A DNA stretch of 64,000 bases, taken from a virus. Made by a program: the position numbers and the translations under genes. Shown in pieces: positions 9,561 to 17,909 of this stretch (position 1 is the first letter of the stretch; each line of letters starts with the position of its first letter). The stretch is from positions 1 through 64,000 of IMG/VR virus record IMGVR_UViG_3300035157_001159; one strand, given 5' to 3'. The notes beneath the pieces are model-generated. The model did no database searches. It worked only from the letters and a program-made list of their open reading frames with translations, and was not told the DNA's origin.

Positions 9561-9749
9561 ATGGGCGACTTATCAGCCGCAACAGATACAATTTCACCTC
9601 TAACAGCAGTCCTATGGTGTTTCTACCCTATGGCTGCTTTAGTTTTAGTGGAACTTATTTTAAGAGCATTTAATAATGATGATGACGATGATGATGGAGG
9701 TAAGGGTATTAGAATAACACAACCACTTCCAGTACCTTCTGGTGTTTGA
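9561..9749 (+). CDS. Small single-pass membrane protein with acidic tail
   Basis: Unrecognised 62-residue protein. Residues about 13-35 (TAVLWCFYPMAALVLVELIL) form one hydrophobic helix, followed by a run of six aspartates and GGKG, then a proline-rich end. It has its own late promoter box and lies between hli and petF, so an accessory role at the thylakoid or in electron transfer is possible but is inferred from position only. Confidence 0.7.
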   Translation: MGDLSAATDTISPLTAVLWCFYPMAALVLVELILRAFNNDDDDDDGGKGIRITQPLPVPSGV

Positions 9750-9791
9750 AGGTACAATTACCTATATAATATAAGTTAAGTATTTTTACTC

Positions 9792-9872
9792 ATGCCACAA
9801 GCAATTTTTATTGGACTGTTAGGTGTATATCTATATTTTGGTGATTCCCTTACACAATTCTTATTTGCGTAA
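9792..9872 (+). CDS. Predicted 26-residue membrane peptide
   Basis: A short open frame from ATG 9792 to TAA 9870-9872 encodes 26 residues that are nearly all hydrophobic (FIGLLGVYLYFGDSL in the middle). Its size and composition resemble the small single-helix subunits of photosystem or cytochrome b6f complexes, but I cannot match a named one. It fills the gap between the 9561 gene and petF. No strong ribosome site is seen, so its expression is uncertain. Confidence 0.45.
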   Translation: MPQAIFIGLLGVYLYFGDSLTQFLFA

Positions 9873-9879
9873 TAAGTAA

Positions 9880-9887
9880 AATAAATA
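9880..9887 (+). promoter_or_regulatory. T4-type late promoter box AATAAATA
   Basis: Consensus NATAAATA box 21 bases ahead of the ferredoxin start at 9909. Confidence 0.65.
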
Positions 9888-9908
9888 ACATCGACTTGTT
9901 AAATTTAA

Positions 9909-10202
9909 ATGGCTTATTCCATTACACTCCGTTCACCTGATGGAGAAGAGAATGTTATTCAGTGTGAAGAAGATCAATATATTCTAGAAGCAGCAGAGGA
10001 TGCTGGTATAGATTTACCATCATCTTGTAGAGCAGGAGCATGTTCCTCTTGTTTAGCAAAAGTATTAGAAGGAAGTGTTAATAATGATGAGCAATCATTC
10101 TTGGATGATGAACAGTTAGAAGAAGGATGGTCTCTTATATGCGTAGCGACACCAGAATCAGATTGTGTTATTCTAACAGAACAAGAGGATAATCTAGACT
10201 AA
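9909..10202 (+). CDS. petF: Plant-type [2Fe-2S] ferredoxin
   Basis: A 97-residue ferredoxin, the usual length for cyanobacterial PetF. Cys40, Cys45 and Cys48 ([10 protein letters not shown]) and Cys78 (LICVATP) form the C-x4-C-x2-C-x29-C cluster site. The protein is acidic, as expected for docking to photosystem I and to reductases. In infected cells it could draw electrons from photosystem I to phage or host enzymes, for example bilin reductases, which related phages encode elsewhere. It is read from its own late box. Confidence 0.96.
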   Translation: MAYSITLRSPDGEENVIQCEEDQYILEAAEDAGIDLPSSCRAGACSSCLAKVLEGSVNNDEQSFLDDEQLEEGWSLICVATPESDCVILTEQEDNLD

Positions 10203-10218
10203 TAAAATAAATATTGCT

Positions 10219-10443
10219 ATGTTATTTCCAAAGCGATATGCAAGTTGCCCTTGGCCTGATTCGAGGTATAGAGAGTATATGAACGGACGACTTAAAAAGA
10301 TCGATATGAAAGCCCGTCTTATGCAAATTAAGAAGGGGATCGATGATGAGACTTGGTATCCTAATTGGGATGGTAAGGAAAGATGGGCAGCTCAACAAGC
10401 ACTTAACAATGCTTTAGATGTTCTTGATGAATACGACTACTAA
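10219..10443 (+). CDS. Conserved-looking 74-residue protein of unknown function
   Basis: Not recognised. The product is mixed charged and aromatic (KRYASCPWPDSRYREYM near the start, WYPNWDGKERWAAQQALNNALDVLDEYDY at the end) with no membrane segment. A late-box-like AATAAATA at 10206-10213 is only five bases upstream, which would give an almost leaderless message. Read-through from petF may be the real source. It sits between ferredoxin and a large unknown protein. Confidence 0.6.
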   Translation: MLFPKRYASCPWPDSRYREYMNGRLKKIDMKARLMQIKKGIDDETWYPNWDGKERWAAQQALNNALDVLDEYDY

Positions 10444-10467
10444 ATATCTAAAAAGTATACTTTTTTG

Positions 10468-12690
10468 ATGTCGTATTTTAAGAGAGCAAGAAATTTTAAA
10501 AAGGGTTCTTCAAAAATTCTTGATGAGAAGATTGCGAAAGCAAATCAAGAATTTAAGAAAACTGGTGTTTTAGAATATGAACTTTATGAAGATGATCTTC
10601 ATGAAGTTAGAGGAATGGGTACGAGTGGAATGTATTATGCTGATAAAGAGATACCAGCAATTCCTGCTGAGTATACTCCTGTACCAGATCCTAATGGTGT
10701 TACGCAGCCTGGATATACTCCACCTAATGGTGGTTATGATGCTAATGATCCTAGTACATGGGATAACGCATTTACAGATACTAGTTGGTTACGTAATCCA
10801 AATGAGGTTGCTGGAGAAACTAACAGGCAAGCAGTATTGGGACTACCAGATAGTATGAGAACTGCTGCTCAACAGTCAAGAGGTGGTGCTGAACAGTCTG
10901 CTAGGTATCCAGATGCAGCAGGAGAAGGAGGTGGTTTTGTTATTGCTGGTCCATATTGGGGAACTGCTCTTGGGTATCTTGGATCAGGTGGGGAATGGAG
11001 ACAAGTATGTAGTGGTGGATTAATAGGTGGTACTAATGTTCCTCATGAAGGATCTAGAGGATATGGTGGATATTATAATGGACTAACTGATGAAGAGTTT
11101 GCTAATGCTGTGTGGTTTTGGGAGACGTATCAAGATTTAATTGCGGAGCATGGTATTAATAATATTCCTACCGTAGCAAGTTCTATGTGGATACCTTGGA
11201 GTTATTTTTGGCATGGTAGTGCTGCTCCAACCTATGAGGAATATCCTTACACAAAAAGAGATGGAATGGTTCTTACTGGATGTAGTATAGTTACTCAGGG
11301 GAATAAGTATGAATCTTCACCATATGTTCCTCCTTGGAATCAAGTAGTATTTCAGGATGATCTTGGCAATCCTAATAACTTACCAATCAAACCAGTTGAT
11401 GAAATATTAGAAGATTTATATGAAATTATTTCAGGACCTCTAGGTGATATAGCAGGACCAGGATATGGACCTGGTGATGATCCATTAGACTGGGCTGATG
11501 AGGATATTCCTGATGAAAATGATCCTGAAGTAAATCCTAATGATTGGGATTGGACTGCTGATACTGGTGGAGAAGGTGATGTTGCTTGGGGTAAACCTAA
11601 AGGACCACCACCAACAGATAGTAAATTGCCTCGTGGGGCAGATATGAATGTTATTAATTACTATAATAGTAGTGGAACTATGGGTGCGAAACCTGAAGGT
11701 TGGACAGATCAAGATGTTAGGGATTATCTAAACAATAGAGATCAAGGATTCCCTCAACAATCATCTACTGGAAATTCGGATTTAGGAAATATTGCTTCTA
11801 ATGATCCTCGTGGTGATGCTGTTCCTATAGATCCAACGACTGGTCAACCTTATCCTTACGGACCAAGTCAATTCCCTGGAGGTAATCCTCAAGCAAGTAC
11901 TGGTGGTGTAAATCAGACTAGTTCTGATGGAAATAGTTGGGCTACAGCAGCTCAAGACTCACTAGGTGGTGGTTATAATGTTGCTAATTCTTATGCTGGT
12001 GGAAGTGGATTGGATGGTGCTTTTATTGATTGGAGTGGAAGAGGTGATTTTGTCTCACCTTCACAACTTGATAAGATGTTGAAAGATCCATCTAGATTTA
12101 ATTTGACTCCATCAGAAATAAGAATACTCCGTGCTCTGAATAGTGATTACATACCTCAAGGTCAAGTATTAACTGAGAAGAATCATCTAAGAGAATTGAG
12201 GCAGAAGAAAAGAGGAATGGTAAATATGAAACAAAAGACAGCTAGTAACAAAGCTGGTGGTAAAGTAGGAAAGATTAAGATAGAAGGACCAAAAGATCAT
12301 CTCACAATAAAAGCAATTGATATGTTGAGGAATCATTATTTAACTCCTAAAGAAAAGAATGAATATGCCTTCAGAGTTGGTGAGATTAATCGTTGGATAA
12401 GAGAGAAACCAAAAGAGTATGCGATATGGAAGGTAAGATATCCTAAAAAAGATCCTAGACTTGCTGAGTTAAATTGGCAATTGGATCAGAAGTTAAGATC
12501 GTCTGCTATGTATTTGGAAACTAGATTCCCAGAGAATCAAAAACTTTATGGAAAACTTAAGAAGAAGATAAAGATTAATATTGATCTTACAAACCCTGAT
12601 AGATTTAAAAAAGAAAAAGCAGAAATTGTATACCCAAAACTATTAAATGTTTCAAGAGCAATAAAGACGCAAAACTTAGGACCTTTATAG
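10468..12690 (+). CDS. Large low-complexity protein, possibly structural
   Basis: The 740-residue product has no recognised domain. ATG 10468 is preferred over a TTG one codon upstream. The basic N-terminus (YFKRARNFKKGSSKILDEKI) is followed by a long middle region rich in Pro, Gly, Asn and Asp (for example PGYGPGDDPLDWADEDIPDENDP). The C-terminal ~180 residues are basic and helical (RELRQKKRGMVNMKQK, and PKKDPRLAELNWQLDQKL). Such a layout suggests a virion or scaffolding-type protein. Its place between petF and psbA is odd for a structural gene. Function unknown. Confidence 0.7.
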   Translation: MSYFKRARNFKKGSSKILDEKIAKANQEFKKTGVLEYELYEDDLHEVRGMGTSGMYYADKEIPAIPAEYTPVPDPNGVTQPGYTPPNGGYDANDPSTWDNAFTDTSWLRNPNEVAGETNRQAVLGLPDSMRTAAQQSRGGAEQSARYPDAAGEGGGFVIAGPYWGTALGYLGSGGEWRQVCSGGLIGGTNVPHEGSRGYGGYYNGLTDEEFANAVWFWETYQDLIAEHGINNIPTVASSMWIPWSYFWHGSAAPTYEEYPYTKRDGMVLTGCSIVTQGNKYESSPYVPPWNQVVFQDDLGNPNNLPIKPVDEILEDLYEIISGPLGDIAGPGYGPGDDPLDWADEDIPDENDPEVNPNDWDWTADTGGEGDVAWGKPKGPPPTDSKLPRGADMNVINYYNSSGTMGAKPEGWTDQDVRDYLNNRDQGFPQQSSTGNSDLGNIASNDPRGDAVPIDPTTGQPYPYGPSQFPGGNPQASTGGVNQTSSDGNSWATAAQDSLGGGYNVANSYAGGSGLDGAFIDWSGRGDFVSPSQLDKMLKDPSRFNLTPSEIRILRALNSDYIPQGQVLTEKNHLRELRQKKRGMVNMKQKTASNKAGGKVGKIKIEGPKDHLTIKAIDMLRNHYLTPKEKNEYAFRVGEINRWIREKPKEYAIWKVRYPKKDPRLAELNWQLDQKLRSSAMYLETRFPENQKLYGKLKKKIKINIDLTNPDRFKKEKAEIVYPKLLNVSRAIKTQNLGPL

Positions 12691-12692
12691 GG

Positions 12693-12726
12693 TTGACAAA
12701 CGCTTAACATTTCGTTATAATAAATA
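12693..12726 (+). promoter_or_regulatory. psbA promoter: perfect sigma-70 core overlapped by a late box
   Basis: TTGACA (12693-12698), exactly 17 bases, then TATAAT (12716-12721): a consensus host-type promoter. The last bases run straight into AATAAATA (12719-12726), the T4 late consensus. psbA could therefore be read both by host-type sigma factor early in infection and by the phage late sigma factor. Confidence 0.85.
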
Positions 12727-12727
12727 C

Positions 12728-12868
12728 ATCGAGGTGAGCAATTCCTCACCTATCAATACCCTCTAACCGAGATCATGGGGGTTACATCTCTCATATCCAC
12801 TAGTGAAGGGATTAGTGGAAATACCGTATCGCTCTACCCTTTGAGCCCTACTAAACTTTATTGTCCTC
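12728..12868 (+). promoter_or_regulatory. psbA 5' leader with two stem-loops
   Basis: About 140 untranslated bases. Right at the predicted RNA 5' end is a seven-base stem AGGTGAG (12732-12738)/CTCACCT (12745-12751). A second stem CCACTA (12797-12802)/TAGTGG (12813-12818) follows. Structured psbA leaders (the PhotoRC motifs) have been described in marine cyanobacteria and their phages. Whether this one belongs to that class needs a covariance search. Confidence 0.55.
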
Positions 12869-13951
12869 ATGACAACTCTTCAAAAAAGAGAACAGGGTCT
12901 TCTACAAGGATGGCCTCAGTTCTGCGAGTGGGTTACAAGCACAAACAACCGTATCTATGTTGGTTGGTTCGGTGTCTTGATGATCCCTTGCCTATTAGCG
13001 GCTACAACCTGCTTCATCGTAGCATTCATTGCTGCTCCTCCTGTCGATATTGACGGAATCCGTGAGCCAGTTGCTGGTTCATTCATGTATGGTAACAACA
13101 TCATTTCTGGTGCTGTTGTACCTTCTTCCAACGCAATTGGATTACACTTCTACCCTATATGGGAAGCTGCTACTCTAGATGAGTGGCTCTACAACGGTGG
13201 TCCTTACCAGTTGGTAATCTTCCACTTCCTCATCGGAATCTCTGCTTACATGGGCAGACAGTGGGAACTATCATACCGTTTAGGTATGCGTCCTTGGATC
13301 TGTGTTGCTTACTCAGCACCTGTATCTGCTGCTTTCGCAGTATTCCTTGTATACCCATTCGGTCAGGGTTCATTCTCAGACGGAATGCCTTTAGGTATCT
13401 CTGGAACATTCAACTTCATGTTCGTATTCCAAGCAGAACATAACATCCTTATGCACCCATTCCATATGGCTGGTGTTGCTGGTATGTTCGGTGGAGCATT
13501 ATTCTCTGCTATGCATGGTTCTCTTGTTACATCTTCACTTATCCGTGAAACCACTGGGTTAGATTCTCAGAACTATGGTTACAAGTTCGGACAAGAAGAA
13601 GAGACATACAACATCGTTGCTGCTCATGGATACTTTGGTAGACTTATTTTCCAATATGCTTCATTCAACAACAGCAGAAGTCTTCACTTCTTCCTAGCAT
13701 CATGGCCTGTTATCTGTGTATGGTTAACCTCTATGGGTATCTGTACAATGGCATTCAACCTTAACGGTTTCAACTTCAACCAGTCAGTCGTAGACTCATC
13801 AGGTAAGGTTGTTCCTACTTGGGGTGATGTTCTTAACAGAGCAAACCTTGGTATGGAAGTTATGCACGAGCGTAATGCTCACAACTTCCCACTTGACTTA
13901 GCATCTGCTGAGACAAGCGAAGTAGCACTTGTTGCTCCTTCAGTTGGTTAA
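12869..13951 (+). CDS. psbA: Photosystem II reaction-centre protein D1
   Basis: Complete, uninterrupted 360-residue D1, which binds the PSII primary chlorophylls, QB and the Mn cluster. Diagnostic stretches include [14 protein letters not shown] (first helix), [51 protein letters not shown], and the Mn-ligand tail [15 protein letters not shown]. The last 15 residues after DLA are the usual CtpA-cleaved extension. Expression during infection replaces photodamaged host D1. Codon use is visibly richer in C-ending codons (AAC, TTC, TAC) than in neighbouring genes, as expected for a host-derived, highly expressed gene. No intron is present. Confidence 0.99.
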   Translation: MTTLQKREQGLLQGWPQFCEWVTSTNNRIYVGWFGVLMIPCLLAATTCFIVAFIAAPPVDIDGIREPVAGSFMYGNNIISGAVVPSSNAIGLHFYPIWEAATLDEWLYNGGPYQLVIFHFLIGISAYMGRQWELSYRLGMRPWICVAYSAPVSAAFAVFLVYPFGQGSFSDGMPLGISGTFNFMFVFQAEHNILMHPFHMAGVAGMFGGALFSAMHGSLVTSSLIRETTGLDSQNYGYKFGQEEETYNIVAAHGYFGRLIFQYASFNNSRSLHFFLASWPVICVWLTSMGICTMAFNLNGFNFNQSVVDSSGKVVPTWGDVLNRANLGMEVMHERNAHNFPLDLASAETSEVALVAPSVG

Positions 13952-14025
13952 TGGAACTCATCGTAATCGCAGTTGCTATAGCAGCAACTGCATTCGGTGC
14001 GTATCAGATGACACCTAAGAATTAA
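13951..14025 (+). CDS. 24-residue membrane peptide coupled to psbA
   Basis: An ATG overlapping the psbA stop (TAATG) opens a 24-codon frame ending at 14025. Residues 3-18 (LIVIAVAIAATAFGAY) are one continuous hydrophobic helix, followed by a short polar end. The tight overlap with psbA, and the terminator directly after it, argue that it is translated as part of the psbA message. It resembles in size the low-molecular-weight PSII subunits but matches none that I can name. Confidence 0.6.
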   Translation: MELIVIAVAIAATAFGAYQMTPKN

Positions 14026-14037
14026 TATGATATAATA

Positions 14038-14061
14038 GGAGGGTTAATACCCTCCTTTTTT
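14038..14061 (+). terminator. Terminator after psbA
   Basis: GGAGGG (14038-14043)/CCCTCC (14050-14055), loop TTAATA, then six T. It ends the psbA transcript and overlaps the immediate upstream region of the oxygenase at 14063. Confidence 0.9.
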
Positions 14062-14062
14062 A

Positions 14063-14641
14063 ATGTCAATAAGAAAGAAAGAATTAAGTTTATTCCCTAC
14101 ACCAGTATCTTTATTTGATCTTTCTAATTTGGAGTTAGAATTAATTTCTGAATATATTGAGAGTGTGGGTAAACAAGAATTTCATTTATTGGATAATGGT
14201 AAGAGTGATTATAGATTAAATCCTAATTTTTTAAATGCTTCTGAGCTATCTGATTTGAAGGAATCTATAGAGTATTGTGTTGAGGATTATTGTCAAAGAA
14301 TGGGATTTACTCGTCTTAAAATCTCTGGTAGTTGGTCTAATATAACTGAGATTGGTGGTAGATTAGAGTTACATCGTCATGAGCGTTCTATAGTTAGTGG
14401 TGTATTTTATCCTGAACTCAATACTTCAGTAACTCCTTTACTTTTTAAGAATCCTATTTGGCATTATAAAATGGCTGAGGACTATGATTTTAATATTCAA
14501 TCACAGTATCCATCTTTCTTTGATTTAATACATATTAGTTCTGGAATGTTAATACTATTTCCTAGTTGGTTAGAACATAAGACTGATAAAGAAATTGGTA
14601 GAAGATTATGTATTAGTTTTAATACTGATATTGATAAATAA
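14063..14641 (+). CDS. 2OG-Fe(II) oxygenase (TIGR02466-like)
   Basis: The 192-residue product opens with LSLFPTPVSLFDL, the short motif typical of this phage and marine oxygenase group. It has LELHRHERSIVSGVFYP (first iron ligand region), then GMLILFPSWLEHKTD (distal His) and RRLCISFN (Arg that binds 2-oxoglutarate). The acidic residue of the HxD/E motif is Glu here (HRHE). It lies directly behind the psbA terminator, and the late stretch of T serves as its leader. Two closer paralogues of each other are at 59101 and 59688. The substrate is unknown. Confidence 0.8.
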   Translation: MSIRKKELSLFPTPVSLFDLSNLELELISEYIESVGKQEFHLLDNGKSDYRLNPNFLNASELSDLKESIEYCVEDYCQRMGFTRLKISGSWSNITEIGGRLELHRHERSIVSGVFYPELNTSVTPLLFKNPIWHYKMAEDYDFNIQSQYPSFFDLIHISSGMLILFPSWLEHKTDKEIGRRLCISFNTDIDK

Positions 14642-14660
14642 TTTTAACTCGCAATAGTTC

Positions 14661-15032
14661 ATGACTATTCCTCATACTCCGAAGGCTTATGTGTTTAACT
14701 TACAAACTACAAGTTCATCAGAAGCAAAGCGGTTATGGAGGCGAGATATAAAAGAAAATTGGGATTATGAGTGTGCATACTGTGGTGATGATAATCATCT
14801 TACTATAGATCACATAGTTCCAAGAGCAAAAGGTGGACCAGACTTTACTAAGAATGTTGTCTGCTGTTGTCATTCATGTAACCAAGATAAGGGGCATGAG
14901 GACTGGGAAGAATGGTTCTTCAGTCAGAAATTTTTCTCACTAGAAAGATACCATAAAATTAGAAAGTGGATGCAACCTGATCCTCCACAGGATCTTTTTC
15001 AGTATCGTCCCAGAAGGAATAATTTAACTTGA
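14661..15032 (+). CDS. HNH endonuclease
   Basis: The 123-residue product has a compact HNH domain with structural zinc pairs: CAYCGDDNHLTIDHIVPRAKGG (first Cys pair and the DH catalytic core) and NVVCCCHSCNQDKG (second pair and the N/K of the motif). It is free-standing, not inside an intron. HNH and other homing nucleases are known beside or inside psbA in cyanophages, where they spread the neighbouring gene, so its position about 700 bases after psbA is suggestive. Confidence 0.9.
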   Translation: MTIPHTPKAYVFNLQTTSSSEAKRLWRRDIKENWDYECAYCGDDNHLTIDHIVPRAKGGPDFTKNVVCCCHSCNQDKGHEDWEEWFFSQKFFSLERYHKIRKWMQPDPPQDLFQYRPRRNNLT

Positions 15033-15039
15033 ATAAATA
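15032..15039 (+). promoter_or_regulatory. T4-type late promoter box AATAAATA
   Basis: Consensus box 49 bases ahead of the first structural gene of the fibre array (15089). It is followed by a 16-base perfect palindrome. Confidence 0.65.
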
Positions 15040-15043
15040 AATT

Positions 15044-15064
15044 AGCAGTATATACTGCTTTTTA
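15044..15064 (+). terminator. Palindrome AGCAGTATATACTGCT with T-run
   Basis: Perfect 16-base inverted repeat (15044-15059) followed by TTTTTA. It could terminate the HNH transcript. Because it lies just after the late box at 15032, it could equally cap the 5' end of the late fibre transcript. Confidence 0.5.
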
Positions 15065-15088
15065 TAGGTACATACCGAATGAATATAA

Positions 15089-17566
15089 ATGGGAACTCCA
15101 TTAAGGATTAAAAGGTCGGCTGTCCCTGGAAAGGTTCCAGCAGTTACCGACTTACAATTAGGTGAATTAGCTCTTAATACTTATGATGCTGAGCTATACA
15201 CACTACGCTATCGTCCAGGTATCGGGACAGAAGTTGTTAAGATAGGTGGTGCATCCGTACAAAATATTTTATATGTTAATAAAAATGGAGACGACAGCAA
15301 TACAGGACTCACACTCGCAGACGCAAAAGCAACAATCAAGGGAGCAGTCGGAATTGCTTCAGAAGGAACTACTATTAAAGTTGCTTCTGGAACTTACATA
15401 GAAGATAATCCAGTTAAAGTTCCACCTCAGATTAGTATAGTTGGTGGAAGTTTAAGAGAAGTAAGTATAATACCTCAAAACGCAGATCAAGATTTATTTC
15501 ATGTATCACCAGGTGTCTTGATTAGTGATTGTTCTTTCACAGGAACAATGGATGTTGGAAAAGCAATAGTTGCTTTTGATCCAGATAAGATTCAATATAG
15601 TGATCAGTCACCATATATTCTTAATTGTACTAACTTTGTTACCAATAGTATTGGTATGAAGATTGATGGTAGTCATCAGATTGGACCATTTAAAGCAATG
15701 GTTACTGACTCCTTCACTCAATATAACCAGAACGGTATAGGTGTTTCTATTACCAATGAGGGATATGCTCAGATAGTTTCCATGTTTACTATCAATACAG
15801 ATGCTGCTGTTTTTACTGGATCTGGTGGGCAATGTGATCTTACAAACTCTAACTCTTCATTTGGTAATTATGGATTAATTGCTGAAGGTATAGGACCTCA
15901 TCAATACACAGGAACCATTGCTTCAACAGCAGCACCTAATGCTGATAGATTTGAAATTAATATGACTGCTCCTGATTATAGTATTCGGGATGCTATCTAT
16001 GATAATGTAACTGGACTTACTACTATTTCAACATACACTAATCATGGATTTAATGTTGGAATGGGTGTTACTTTAAATAGATTGGGTTTTGGTTGTACTG
16101 AGGGTGATTACGCACATATATTCCAATATGGATCTTCATCAAGCAATTCAATTAATATTACAGGTGGTAATCAGGTAACACCAACTGCTGCTGCTTATAA
16201 TCCAACATCTGGTTATCTAGCATTGACAATTGCTGGTCATGGATTGTCTGGATCAACAAATCATACAATTTCTACTGCTACATATACACCTACTACTGGA
16301 CTTTTATCCGTAACCATTAATGGTCATGGATTTAATAATGGTGATTATATTAGATTTGATCAAGAATCAATAACTTTTACTTGTGCTAAAGATAGTCATG
16401 CTACAGAACATTCTTATCCTAGAATAACTGATCCTGTTTATAATAAGTGGTTACAAATATCAAATAAAACTTTAAATACTTTTGATGTTAATGTTGGAAT
16501 CTCTGAAGATACTACAGAACATTGGTTTAAATCAGCTTCTAATAATGGTATTACGAAAGCTAATGATACTCTTACTATTGATGCTAACTCTTTAGTATTT
16601 ACTTGTGCTAAAGATAATCATGCTACAGAGCATTCTTATCCGAGGACAACTGATCCTTCATACAATCAAATTTTGGGTGTAGAGACTGTTAGTACTGATG
16701 TACTAACTATTAATGTTGGTGTAGCAACTCATGAACAATTCCCAGATAAGTATGGTAATGTATTTACTGTAGAGGAGATTATTGATGATAAGAATTTTAC
16801 CACTTATGTTGGACCTAATAGATTCTCTCATGACTATTTGGGTGGTGGTAAAGCATCGATGAATTTGATAAGACCTTTTGATGGAAAGGTAATTTATTTT
16901 GACGATTTATATAATACTATTGGTAGAATAAAGATTACAAATCCAGGTAGTGGATATAATAATCCACCAACGATTACTATAGATCCACCTAGTACTGCTA
17001 ATACTTGGGGTGTTAAAGCAACTGCGTCTGCTACTATAATAGGAGATCATCTTGATGAAGTTACAATTATCTCTAGTGGTAGAGGATATACTTCTCTTCC
17101 TGAGATTGTATTTTCAACTCCAGATGTAGGAATAAATACAGCAACAGCTACAATAGAATTATTACCTTCTTATTATTCAGTTAAAACATCTACTCCAATA
17201 TCATCTGGAATTTGTACTGTTACCATTAATGAGAATGTACCATACGCTGTTGGTGTTGGATCAACGACACCATTCTATAGACAAAGTAGAATATTAGCAT
17301 CCAGTCATTCATTTGAGTATATTGGTAGTGGGACTGATCCTATTAAATCACTTCCTTCTCGTGGTGGTGTTCCTATACAGGAGAATGAAGTTGATAATCG
17401 TGATGGTGGATTGGTAATTTACACTAGTACTGATCAAGGTGGAAACTTTAGGATAGGTGAGGGTGTAAAGATAGATCAAATCTCTGGAACAATTACAGGT
17501 AATTTTTATTCTAAGAGTTTATTCGCAAATGTTACACCATTAATTCTAGCACTAGGAGGAGAATAA
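15089..17566 (+). CDS. Beta-helix tail fibre/spike-type virion protein
   Basis: The 825-residue product begins GTPLRIKRSAVPGKVPAVTDLQLGELALNTYDAELY, resembling the N-terminal anchor (Mtd-like) of many marine phage fibres. Residues about 60-270 follow a pectin-lyase-like right-handed beta-helix pattern (YVNKNGDDSNTG, TIKVASGTYIEDNPVKVP, MVTDSFTQYNQNGIGVSI). A roughly 70-residue segment with FTCAKDSHATEHSYPR is duplicated with FTCAKDNHATEHSYPR. The C-terminus (VIYTSTDQGGNFRIGEGVKI) matches that of the 41338 protein. It is probably a receptor-binding or accessory fibre protein. No catalytic motif seen. Confidence 0.8.
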   Translation: MGTPLRIKRSAVPGKVPAVTDLQLGELALNTYDAELYTLRYRPGIGTEVVKIGGASVQNILYVNKNGDDSNTGLTLADAKATIKGAVGIASEGTTIKVASGTYIEDNPVKVPPQISIVGGSLREVSIIPQNADQDLFHVSPGVLISDCSFTGTMDVGKAIVAFDPDKIQYSDQSPYILNCTNFVTNSIGMKIDGSHQIGPFKAMVTDSFTQYNQNGIGVSITNEGYAQIVSMFTINTDAAVFTGSGGQCDLTNSNSSFGNYGLIAEGIGPHQYTGTIASTAAPNADRFEINMTAPDYSIRDAIYDNVTGLTTISTYTNHGFNVGMGVTLNRLGFGCTEGDYAHIFQYGSSSSNSINITGGNQVTPTAAAYNPTSGYLALTIAGHGLSGSTNHTISTATYTPTTGLLSVTINGHGFNNGDYIRFDQESITFTCAKDSHATEHSYPRITDPVYNKWLQISNKTLNTFDVNVGISEDTTEHWFKSASNNGITKANDTLTIDANSLVFTCAKDNHATEHSYPRTTDPSYNQILGVETVSTDVLTINVGVATHEQFPDKYGNVFTVEEIIDDKNFTTYVGPNRFSHDYLGGGKASMNLIRPFDGKVIYFDDLYNTIGRIKITNPGSGYNNPPTITIDPPSTANTWGVKATASATIIGDHLDEVTIISSGRGYTSLPEIVFSTPDVGINTATATIELLPSYYSVKTSTPISSGICTVTINENVPYAVGVGSTTPFYRQSRILASSHSFEYIGSGTDPIKSLPSRGGVPIQENEVDNRDGGLVIYTSTDQGGNFRIGEGVKIDQISGTITGNFYSKSLFANVTPLILALGGE
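16375..16616 (+). repeat. Internal direct repeat inside the beta-helix gene
   Basis: A 19-base string TTTACTTGTGCTAAAGATA starts at 16376 and again at 16598. The surrounding coding stretch (CAKD.HATEHSYPR.TDP.YN) is repeated, and a diverged third copy of the same fold segment occurs in the 41338 gene. Confidence 0.8.
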
Positions 17567-17570
17567 TAAA

Positions 17571-17900
17571 ATGGCTTTACCATTAAATGTATTTCAAACA
17601 ATAACATACGTAGCACCAGCAGCTAAGGTTGGAATTTACACTGCCCCAGTTGGATATAGTGGTGTTATTTTAAGTTGTCAAGCAACGAATGTAGATTCTA
17701 CTACTCATACAGTTTCATTAGATCATGTGAGAGGTGCTACTCATACAGAAATTGTGAAGGAAATGCCTATTCAGGGGCACGATAGTATGGGATTGACTCA
17801 AGGTAAATTGGTTCTTGAGCCTGGTGATTCACTTAAATTATCTGCTAGTAATGCAAATCATGTGAAATTTATTGCAAGTATCCTAGAAACCCTTAATTAA
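17571..17900 (+). CDS. Small beta-rich virion-type protein
   Basis: The 109-residue product has alternating hydrophobic strands: VAPAAKVGIYTAPVGYSGVILSCQATNVD, VSLDHVRGATHTEIV, and GKLVLEPGDSLKLSASNANHVKFIASILETLN. The layout (adhesin-like sandwich with a 'vLepGDsLkl' strand) parallels the 45360 protein and the double domain in the 56047 protein. It starts four bases after the beta-helix gene, so it is in the same late transcript. A fibre-tip or accessory virion role is inferred. Confidence 0.65.
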   Translation: MALPLNVFQTITYVAPAAKVGIYTAPVGYSGVILSCQATNVDSTTHTVSLDHVRGATHTEIVKEMPIQGHDSMGLTQGKLVLEPGDSLKLSASNANHVKFIASILETLN

Positions 17901-17909
17901 TATCAAGTA

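Noticed and set aside
10206-10213. Late promoter box AATAAATA ahead of the 10219 gene
   Set aside because: It is only five bases from the start codon, so RNA would begin at or after the ATG. It may be chance in AT-rich sequence and is mentioned only under that gene.
12775-13053. Open frame upstream of and overlapping psbA
   Set aside because: It overlaps the conserved psbA start in another frame, has no recognisable composition, and covers the structured leader. Treated as a shadow.
16375-16616. Short repeats in the fibre genes considered as a CRISPR-like or phase-variation array
   Set aside because: Copies are only two, lie in frame within a protein domain, and have no regular spacers.
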